NCBI GenBank assembly: GCA_038745535.1
Contig: JBCDLI010000026.1
Location: forward strand, 1-30,411
DNA from: JBCDLI01 sp038745535
Lineage (GTDB): Bacteria; Pseudomonadota; Alphaproteobacteria; Rhizobiales; Rhizobiaceae
DNA: 30,411 nt
Reading direction: 5' to 3'
Positions within the stretch are counted from its first letter, which is position 1. Every line of letters starts with the position of its first letter. The translations under genes were made by a program, and so were the position numbers. The notes under the pieces were generated by a model that saw nothing but the letters and a program-made list of their open reading frames with translations, made no database searches and had not been told where the DNA came from. Positions 24,210-30,411 of this stretch are shown in pieces.

Positions 24210-25533
24210 GCGTCATGCCTTCTACGAGAAGTGTGGGGGCAGCGGTGGAATAGGTGCGATCAATTTCATTTGCTGCGATCAATCGGAGGAACATGTCCTT
24301 CAAGTTCGATGCAATCGTCACTTCTGAGACTGGAAAGGCGAGTTCCCCGTTTTCGATCCAGAACCCGGAGGCTCCGCGCGAGTATTCGCCGGTGACCATG
24401 TTCACGCCCTGACCAATGACCTCATTGACGTAAAAGCCGGTACCGACATCCTTGATCATGTCTTCGGGCGAAATTTCACCCGGCTCTAACGAGAGGTTTG
24501 TGGATGATGCGGTGACCACATTTCCGCCCCGCGTGCCGCGGCCATTGGTGGGCAATCCGAGTTCGCGCCCAACTGAACTCGACAAGAACCAATGGTTCAA
24601 TACCCCGTTTTCGACCATCGAGAGCGTTTCGCCGGCAACGCCTTCACCATCAAAAGGGCGTGAGCCCGGACCGCGTACAATGTGCGGTTGATCGATGATA
24701 TTGATGTTCTCGTGCAGGATTTGCTCGCCCATTTTATCCCGCAGGAAACTGGATTTCCGCGCAACAGCAGCACCATTGATGGCAGCACTGACATGGCCCA
24801 AAATTCCTCTCGCGACGCGGGGATCGAAGACCACGTCTACGCTACCCGTTGGCATTTTTCGTGGATTGAGCCTTTTCACAGCGCGTTCGCCCGCATTGCG
24901 GCCCACTTCTTCGGCGGACTTTAACTCACTGGCGTGAATTACGCTGGAAAAGTCATAATCGCGTTCCATGCCGGTACCAGTTCCCGCAATAGCCGAAACC
25001 GATTTTCCAAACCGCGATCCGATATAGCTGCCGACGAAACCGTGAGACGTTACGAGCACCAAGCCGCCGGAGCCAGCAGACGCGCCCGCGCCCGACGATT
25101 TTGTAACACCATCGACCGCCAGCGCCGCTGCCTCCATCGCCAGCGCTTCGTCGCGAAGTTCGTCGGCTGTCATCTCGGTGGAATCGTAAAGGTCGAGGTC
25201 AGCGATTTCCTTTGCGAGCAATTGCTCTGGCGCCAGCCCATTGAAGGGATCTTCCGGCGAGACTTTCGCCATGGCGACTGCGCGTTCGGCCAGCATGTCG
25301 GCATCGCCATCTATTGCAGCCGAGACTGACGCGACCTTCTTTCCGCAAAAAACACGCAGCGACATGTCATTGCTTTCGGACGCATCCGTGGATTCCACTT
25401 GGCCATCCCGGACCGATACGCTTTTTGAAGAACCTCGAACAACGACGGCGTCAGCTTCCGTTGCGCCTGCCTTTTTTGCAGCATCGACCAAACTCATTGC
25501 ACGGTCGATTAATTTTTGGTCATGGAAACCCAT
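24196..25533 (-). CDS. pmbA: PmbA/TldE, partner subunit of the TldD/E metalloprotease
   Basis: TldE (PmbA) forms a heterodimer with TldD that degrades unfolded peptides and trims some ribosomal peptides, such as microcin B17 precursors. This copy is 445 residues. It has the usual N-terminal VRDGQVESTDASES and the C-terminal metal-free core, without the HExxxH of TldD, as expected for the E subunit. The ATG at 25533 is preceded by AGGAG seven bases upstream; the frame reaches 25578 but without such a site. tldD is not in this window. It is the first gene of the envelope operon. Confidence 0.93.
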   Translation of the reverse strand: MGFHDQKLIDRAMSLVDAAKKAGATEADAVVVRGSSKSVSVRDGQVESTDASESNDMSLRVFCGKKVASVSAAIDGDADMLAERAVAMAKVSPEDPFNGLAPEQLLAKEIADLDLYDSTEMTADELRDEALAMEAAALAVDGVTKSSGAGASAGSGGLVLVTSHGFVGSYIGSRFGKSVSAIAGTGTGMERDYDFSSVIHASELKSAEEVGRNAGERAVKRLNPRKMPTGSVDVVFDPRVARGILGHVSAAINGAAVARKSSFLRDKMGEQILHENINIIDQPHIVRGPGSRPFDGEGVAGETLSMVENGVLNHWFLSSSVGRELGLPTNGRGTRGGNVVTASSTNLSLEPGEISPEDMIKDVGTGFYVNEVIGQGVNMVTGEYSRGASGFWIENGELAFPVSEVTIASNLKDMFLRLIAANEIDRTYSTAAPTLLVEGMTLAGT

Positions 25534-25569
25534 TGCTGCTCCTACGCTTTGGTCGCTATCACCGATACC

Positions 25570-25598
25570 GAATAGCAATTGAACAATGCACGGTTGAA
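25570..25598 (-). promoter_or_regulatory. Possible promoter of the pmbA–lpxK operon
   Basis: On the minus strand TTCAAC (25593–25598) and CTATTC (25570–25575) are 17 bases apart and lie 37 bases before the pmbA start. Both are partial matches to the alphaproteobacterial TTGAC-N17-CTATAT pattern. The evidence is placement plus a modest match. Confidence 0.3.
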
Positions 25599-25604
25599 CG
25601 TTCG

Positions 25605-25627
25605 CATCGCACGTGTTGTGTGCGATG
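25605..25627. repeat. Perfect 8-bp inverted repeat upstream of the Kef-type antiporter
   Basis: CATCGCAC (25605–25612) and GTGCGATG (25620–25627) are exact inverted copies separated by seven bases. They lie 73 bases before the antiporter start and seven bases upstream of the candidate pmbA promoter. It could be a regulator-binding site or an RNA hairpin in a leader; the sequence alone does not decide. Confidence 0.6.
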
Positions 25628-25700
25628 TATTCCCCGGTAGTGTCCTCGGCAAGATCACGGGCCGAAAGACCGCACTATTTAGCGAAAGGCACGCAAAGCC

Positions 25701-27536
25701 ATGGCTGGCAGTTCAGCCCCTTCCTTTTTTTCAGACGCGGTGGTGATCCTAGGCGTCGCTGTGGTCGCCGCACCTTTGTTCAAGCGGGCAGGCCTTGGAA
25801 CCGTGCTCGGATATCTGGCCTCAGGGATTGTAATCGGCCCGATCTTCGGGGTGATCGCCGACGCGGACCAGATTTTGAAAATCTCGGAATTAGGCGTTGT
25901 CTTTTTGCTGTTCGTCATCGGGCTCGAACTCAAACCGCAAAGGCTTTGGTCGCTCAGGCGCGACATCTTCGGTCTTGGAGCCTCACAGGTTCTGGTAACG
26001 GGCGTCGTGTTGCATTTCCTGCTGGCGACGTTCACCGAGTTTAGCACCTCAGCGACGCTTGTCATTGGGTTTGGACTGGCACTGTCCTCCACCGCGTTTG
26101 CAATTCAGGTGCTGCAGGACCGAAGCGAACTGAACACCCCGCACGGTCAAAAATCGTTCTCGATACTGCTCTTTCAAGATTTGGCGATTGTGCCTCTGCT
26201 GGCGATCATTCCGCTGCTCGCACCGCGTGCCGAAGACAGCGCAGCCTCGCCCATCCAAAGCGTGTTAATCGCAGTGGGCGCCATCGCTGCGGTCATCATC
26301 GCTGGACGATATCTACTGGATCCGCTGTTTCGCATCGTCGGAAATACCGGCGCCCGTGAGGCGATGATCGCAACCGCGCTGCTGGTTGTTCTGGCAAGTG
26401 CATATCTCATGACCCTTGCCGGGTTATCGATGGCTTTGGGCGCATTTCTTGCCGGCGTTATGCTTGCTGAATCCACATACAGGCACCAGCTTGAGGCCGA
26501 CATCGAACCTTTCCGCGGTCTCCTTCTGGGCTTGTTCTTCGTTGCCATTGGCATGTCGCTGGACATGTCGGTGCTGCTGGACAATTGGCTCATTGTGCTG
26601 GCCTGCGTGCCCGCCCTCATGATCGTGAAGTCAGCGGTCCTCTATCTCTTGACGCGTTTGTTTGGAAACACGCGAGAGGTCTGCGTGCGGACATCCTTAG
26701 CCCTGCCCCAGAGTGGTGAGTTCGGCTTTGTGATGTTTTCGCTTGCGGCGAGCCTTGGGATTTTTGGCAATGATATCTCATCAATCCTGATCGTCATCGT
26801 CACCCTATCCATGGCGCTTACGCCGGTTGCTATGCTGCTCGCTCGGTTCGCTCCAAAATCAGATCAACAAGACGAGATGCACGAGGAATTCGAAGATGCC
26901 GGGTCCGATGTTCTGCTGATTGGCTTTTCGCGGTTCGGGCAAATCGCATCTCAGGTGCTGCTTGCAGGTGGTTCTGAGGTGACCATCATCGACCACTCCA
27001 CCGAGCGTGTTCGCGCTGCCGGACGTTTCGGCTTCCGCATTTACTATGGCGACGGAACAACCCTGAACGTGCTCGAAGCAGCGGGGCTTAGAGAGGCCAA
27101 GATCGTGGCCATTTGCACCAATAAGCTAGAGGTCACAAACAAAATTGTGGAGCTCATCTCATCGACCTATCCCGATGTTAAGCTGTACGTGCGCACCTAT
27201 GATCGCGCCCATTCGATCGACCTTCGACGACGCGGGATCGAATATGAGATTAGAGAGACGCTCGGTTCAGCGCTTTCATTTGGAACCGACGTGCTGCGTG
27301 GAATTGGCATTCCTGACAGTCTCGCGCAGGAAATACGCGAGGATGTGCAAAAGCGCGACGATGACCGACTGCGCATTCAAATTGCAGAGGGTTCAATTCA
27401 CGCCGGTCAAGACATGCTCCACACCGAGCCTGTTAAGCAGCCTGTCCCGGAGCCGTTGGTAAAGCCTCTGCATGATGCGACGATCATAAATAGTGACGAA
27501 GAGATGTCTGACGCCGAGACCGAAACGAAAGCCTAG
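25701..27536 (+). CDS. Kef-type monovalent cation:proton antiporter (CPA2 family) with TrkA-N domain
   Basis: An inner-membrane transporter that exchanges K+ (or Na+) for protons. It has 611 residues. The first 390 form about 12 membrane segments with the family motifs LFVIGLELKP, GFGLALSSTAFA and LFFVAIGMSLDMS. A cytoplasmic nucleotide-binding domain follows at about 400–520, with VLLIGFSRFGQIASQVL, IIDHSTERV and YYGDGTTLNVLEAAGL. In KefB/KefC this domain senses glutathione adducts and NADH. The acidic, variable tail ends ETETKA. No KefF/KefG ancillary gene is next to it. The ATG has an AAAGG site upstream. It converges on the patatin gene with a four-base overlap. Confidence 0.93.
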   Translation: MAGSSAPSFFSDAVVILGVAVVAAPLFKRAGLGTVLGYLASGIVIGPIFGVIADADQILKISELGVVFLLFVIGLELKPQRLWSLRRDIFGLGASQVLVTGVVLHFLLATFTEFSTSATLVIGFGLALSSTAFAIQVLQDRSELNTPHGQKSFSILLFQDLAIVPLLAIIPLLAPRAEDSAASPIQSVLIAVGAIAAVIIAGRYLLDPLFRIVGNTGAREAMIATALLVVLASAYLMTLAGLSMALGAFLAGVMLAESTYRHQLEADIEPFRGLLLGLFFVAIGMSLDMSVLLDNWLIVLACVPALMIVKSAVLYLLTRLFGNTREVCVRTSLALPQSGEFGFVMFSLAASLGIFGNDISSILIVIVTLSMALTPVAMLLARFAPKSDQQDEMHEEFEDAGSDVLLIGFSRFGQIASQVLLAGGSEVTIIDHSTERVRAAGRFGFRIYYGDGTTLNVLEAAGLREAKIVAICTNKLEVTNKIVELISSTYPDVKLYVRTYDRAHSIDLRRRGIEYEIRETLGSALSFGTDVLRGIGIPDSLAQEIREDVQKRDDDRLRIQIAEGSIHAGQDMLHTEPVKQPVPEPLVKPLHDATIINSDEEMSDAETETKA

Positions 27537-28435
27537 CCGCCAGCGCATCTGTCTGCTTCAAAGGCGGTAATTGCCCCATCAAGCCTGTATTTCAGATCGT
27601 CGCGAACGCTGGCTGTCGCTTCCAGAATTCGTTTTGCTTTCAAGAAATCCATGACGCGAAACTCCGATACCGGCGGCGTTACAAAAATGTCCGGCGCGCT
27701 CAACTGTAGCTTCATCTGAATGAGCGACTGCATCATCAATTGGGACGTGCCATAAAGACTATCAATCGCTTTGGGAGCCTTCGACCTATCGCCCTCCGGT
27801 GCGCCGATGACATCCACTCCGATGATAATGTCGGCCTTGCCGACAAGGTGCTCGTAGGGGATTGGGTTATAGATGCCGCCGTCGATGTAAAACACATCGT
27901 CTCGTTTAATCGGTTTGAAGATGCCGGGCAGCGCGGCAGATGCGGCGATTGCGCTGCGCAATTCTCCATATTCGAAATAGGTTTCTTTGTGGCCGTAGAA
28001 GTCAGTCGCGACGATCGCCAAGGGGATATTGAGGGCTTCGAATGTGTCTGGAATTTCTTCGGGCAAGAACGACTTCAAGATGCGTTCGATATTGAATTGA
28101 CCAAGCCGCATGCCGCCGTTCATCATATCGGCGAGGCCGCTCGGGCGTGCACCCCAAAATTTCGAAAGCAATGCTCCACGGTTCGACATGATATCCAGCG
28201 TGTAGTCGCGGATATCCTCGCCTCGCATGCCCGATGCCATGGCAGAGCCCATGATCGCACCGATGGATGCGCCGGAAATGGCAACGGGCCTGATGCCCAA
28301 TTCGTCCATCACTTCGATGACGTGGATATGGGCGTAGCCGCGCGCACCGCCCCCGCCGAAGGAAATTGCAATGGTGGGATCACCACTCGCACTCCCTTCT
28401 ATCACCGGCGTTAAACCGGTCGCCGCATTGCTCAT
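27533..28435 (-). CDS. Patatin-like phospholipase (RssA type)
   Basis: A serine hydrolase of 300 residues that probably cleaves acyl esters of lipids. It has the oxyanion-hole motif GGGGARG (27–33), the nucleophile S57 in GASIG, and the aspartate of the Ser-Asp dyad in DGG (185–187). There is no signal peptide or membrane segment, so it should act in the cytosol or at the inner face of the membrane. It overlaps rsmD by four bases and follows rluB-rsmD, an order seen in related bacteria. Target lipid unknown. Confidence 0.93.
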   Translation of the reverse strand: MSNAATGLTPVIEGSASGDPTIAISFGGGGARGYAHIHVIEVMDELGIRPVAISGASIGAIMGSAMASGMRGEDIRDYTLDIMSNRGALLSKFWGARPSGLADMMNGGMRLGQFNIERILKSFLPEEIPDTFEALNIPLAIVATDFYGHKETYFEYGELRSAIAASAALPGIFKPIKRDDVFYIDGGIYNPIPYEHLVGKADIIIGVDVIGAPEGDRSKAPKAIDSLYGTSQLMMQSLIQMKLQLSAPDIFVTPPVSEFRVMDFLKAKRILEATASVRDDLKYRLDGAITAFEADRCAGG

Positions 28436-28998
28436 GGCAGTGAATACTCCAGAAATCGCAGTTTGGTCTCACCCAAAGACCTTTGTTCCCGCAGTACATA
28501 GTGGTCGGGAAGCGCCACGTCACTTGCGGCGTGTTCTTCCAGGACCACGATTGAACTATCTGAAAGCCAGCCACCTTCGGCCAAAGACACAAGCGTCCGG
28601 TCACCCAGTCCTTTTCCATACGGCGGATCGGCAAAGGCCACATCAAACGGCTTCATCGTGCCGATAGGGCCCATGCGCGTCGCATCACGTCGAAACAGCT
28701 GCGTCACACCCTGCAGTTGGAGCGTTTCAATGCTCTTGCGAATAAGCGCGCGCGCGTGGCCCGCCGGTTCCACAAATAGGCAGAACGAAGCACCGCGCGA
28801 AATCGCTTCGCATCCAAGCGCTCCAGTGCCAGCGAAAAGGTCGATCACGCGCGCACCCCCAACTTTGTCGCCAAAGCGGTGCTCTAAAATGTTGAAAAGC
28901 GTTTCCCGTGTACGATCCGTAGTCGGGCGTGTGCGTTGGTCATTGGCGGCTGGCGCTGCCAAACGCCGCCCGCGAAACTGACCGCCGACAATCCGCAC
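28432..28998 (-). CDS. rsmD: 16S rRNA (guanine966-N2)-methyltransferase
   Basis: RsmD methylates G966 of 16S rRNA in the 30S subunit using S-adenosylmethionine. The protein is 188 residues. The family start VRIVGGQFRGRRL is read from GTG at 28998. The SAM pocket VIDLFAGTGALGCEAISRG and the catalytic ADPPYG loop are both present. The start shares one base with the rluB stop (TAGTG), and AAGGGA lies just upstream. The open frame continues 29 residues into rluB, but that part is not family-like. Coupling to rluB makes sense, as both modify rRNA. Confidence 0.94.
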   Translation of the reverse strand: MRIVGGQFRGRRLAAPAANDQRTRPTTDRTRETLFNILEHRFGDKVGGARVIDLFAGTGALGCEAISRGASFCLFVEPAGHARALIRKSIETLQLQGVTQLFRRDATRMGPIGTMKPFDVAFADPPYGKGLGDRTLVSLAEGGWLSDSSIVVLEEHAASDVALPDHYVLREQRSLGETKLRFLEYSLP

Positions 28999-30389
28999 TA
29001 GCGGTCCCTTTTGGGGCCAGATGGTTTGCGCGGGCCACTGGGGCGCGATTTCTTGCCTTGAGGGCGCGCACCCTTGCCGTGCCACACATTGGTTGCGCCG
29101 CTGCGTGGTGGCTTGGTTGCAAGTTTCTCAAGTGGTTCATCGCGACGGTTACCGCTTGAACTCACCCAATCGCCGCGGCGTCTGGTCGGCTGACGCTCTT
29201 CTTCGACAGGCGTCTCTTCATTTGTTTTCGCCACTGGCCGGTTCGGGAACTGGGTCAGGACCGGCGCATCAAAGGTTGCGCCGGATTCTTCCACCAGCTT
29301 TGCGCCAAGCTGTTCTCGCAGCACCTTACCCTTGATTTCCAAGACGTGGCCTTCGGGTAAGTCAGCTAACTGAAATGGACCGTAGGACGTGCGGATGAGG
29401 CGATTCACTTCCAAGTTAAGTGCGCCAAGAACGTTCTTGATTTCGCGGTTTTTACCCTCGCGAAGCGTCATCTCAATCCACGCATTGGTCCCTTGGGTTC
29501 GCTCCAGCACCGCATTGATGGCACCGTAAAACACGCCGTCGACAGAAATCCCGTCTTTCAACTTATCGAGCTGGTTTTGGGTCACGCGACCATGGGCTCG
29601 GACACGATACCGGCGCAGCCATCCCGTCTGCGGAAGTTCCAGCACGCGCGCCAGACCGCCGTCATTGGTCAACAGGAGTAGGCCCTCGGTATTGATGTCC
29701 AAACGGCCAACGGTAATCACGCGAGGGAGATCGGACGGCAGGTTTTCAAACACCGTGGGACGGCCTTCAGGATCTCGGTTCGAGGTCACAAGACCGGGTA
29801 GCTTGTGATAGAGCCAAAGCCTCGTGCGTTCGGCCTGCGGCAGAGGTTTGCCGTCGATTTCGATGCGATCATCCAGCGTGACGTTCACCGCAGGCGTGGT
29901 CAAAACCTTGCCATTGAGCTTCACGCGGCCTGCCATAATGATCGTCTCCGCCTCACGGCGTGACGCGACACCTGCTCTTGCAAGGCGCTTCGCGATGCGT
30001 TCGCCTTCTGGCGCGACCGGTACTTCGGACGCATCATCGCGCGGAGGTCTCGGATTGCGATCGTCAAACCTCGGCTTACGGTCATCAAATCTTGGCTTCG
30101 CGCGAACCGTGTCTGGTCCCGGCCTGTCTTTCATGCCTCGCGCACCCTTGAACGGTTTACGCTCACCGCCCTCGCCGTCATGGCGGTCATCGCGATTTCG
30201 TGGCGGACGCCCGCCACCGGGCCGGTCTTTAAAGCCGCGACTGCGCATCGGCTTGTCGCCGCGTTCAGCTCGGTCGTCGCCTCGGTCGGATCGCCCGCCG
30301 TTTCTATCACTCCGGTCAGGTCGCCCCTTATCATTGCCGCCACGCGCGGGTTTATCACCGCGAGGTGGACGACGGTCATCTTTTTTCAT
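28998..30389 (-). CDS. rluB: rRNA pseudouridine synthase, RluB/RsuA family, with long basic low-complexity arms
   Basis: The enzyme converts a uridine to pseudouridine in rRNA, most likely position 2605 of 23S rRNA by analogy. The protein is 463 residues, far longer than the roughly 290 of E. coli RluB. About 130 N-terminal residues are Arg/Asp/Gly-rich and disordered, with a KPRFDDRKPRFDDR doublet. An S4 RNA-binding domain follows (ERIAKRLARAGVASRREAE). The catalytic aspartate is in GRLDINTEGLLLLT. A second basic tail ends GPRKPSGPKRDR. The ATG at 30389 has AAGG upstream. Long charged arms are common in Hyphomicrobiales RluB and probably hold RNA. Confidence 0.93.
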   Translation of the reverse strand: MKKDDRRPPRGDKPARGGNDKGRPDRSDRNGGRSDRGDDRAERGDKPMRSRGFKDRPGGGRPPRNRDDRHDGEGGERKPFKGARGMKDRPGPDTVRAKPRFDDRKPRFDDRNPRPPRDDASEVPVAPEGERIAKRLARAGVASRREAETIIMAGRVKLNGKVLTTPAVNVTLDDRIEIDGKPLPQAERTRLWLYHKLPGLVTSNRDPEGRPTVFENLPSDLPRVITVGRLDINTEGLLLLTNDGGLARVLELPQTGWLRRYRVRAHGRVTQNQLDKLKDGISVDGVFYGAINAVLERTQGTNAWIEMTLREGKNREIKNVLGALNLEVNRLIRTSYGPFQLADLPEGHVLEIKGKVLREQLGAKLVEESGATFDAPVLTQFPNRPVAKTNEETPVEEERQPTRRRGDWVSSSGNRRDEPLEKLATKPPRSGATNVWHGKGARPQGKKSRPSGPRKPSGPKRDR

Positions 30390-30411
30390 GTGTTCGCCTT
30401 GGCAAGTTGTG

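Overview
The window looks like chromosome of an alphaproteobacterium, most likely of the order Hyphomicrobiales (Rhizobiales). The main reason is the gene order pmbA/tldE – cysQ-like – DUF4170 – DUF374 acyltransferase – waaA – lpxK, running towards DUF2093 and mutL. This order, and the small families DUF2093 and DUF4170, are typical of that group. The TRAP transporter and moderate GC content would suit a marine relative, but the species cannot be named from the sequence.

Layout. Positions 1–1450 are visibly AT-richer (24 G/C in 241–300, 28 in 1321–1380, against 38 in 19261–19320). They hold two translationally coupled genes: one cut by the window edge, and an HNH nuclease. They lie at the 3' end of a tRNA-Arg(CCG) gene (1522–1598), a classic island insertion point. 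Positions 1712–4955 are a complete zinc-uptake locus: znuA diverges from znuC-znuB-zur around a palindromic candidate Zur operator. On the minus strand follow a TRAP transporter (dctP-dctQ-dctM, 4964–8168), 6-phosphogluconate dehydrogenase (8282–9679) and a Cu+-exporting P1B ATPase (9727–12189). On the plus strand follow SelO and a compact three-gene set (13817–17426): an SCP-x-type thiolase, an acyl-CoA synthetase and a tandem PPC/DUF296 protein. This set is probably a CoA-dependent catabolic module of unknown substrate. A small rhodanese/phosphatase-like protein (minus) faces mutL and DUF2093 (plus). The minus-strand block 19945–25533 is an envelope operon for lipid A/Kdo assembly: lpxK, waaA, a DUF374 acyltransferase, DUF4170, a CysQ-like phosphatase and PmbA/TldE. 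The right end has a Kef-type cation/proton antiporter (plus), then patatin, rsmD and rluB on the minus strand.

How the genes work together. Zur should repress its own operon and znuA when zinc is plentiful, through the shared operator. The TRAP proteins form one tripartite importer with translationally coupled membrane subunits. LpxK makes the Kdo acceptor (lipid IVA) and WaaA adds Kdo. RluB and RsmD are both rRNA-modifying enzymes and their genes share one nucleotide.

There is no stretch above 300 bases without a gene. The longest gene-poor interval (1451–1711) holds only the tRNA. I saw no CRISPR array, transposase, integrase, rRNA or replication origin. The best candidates for something undescribed are the coupled cassette at the tRNA end, whose upstream part lies outside the window, and the thiolase/synthetase/double-PPC module.
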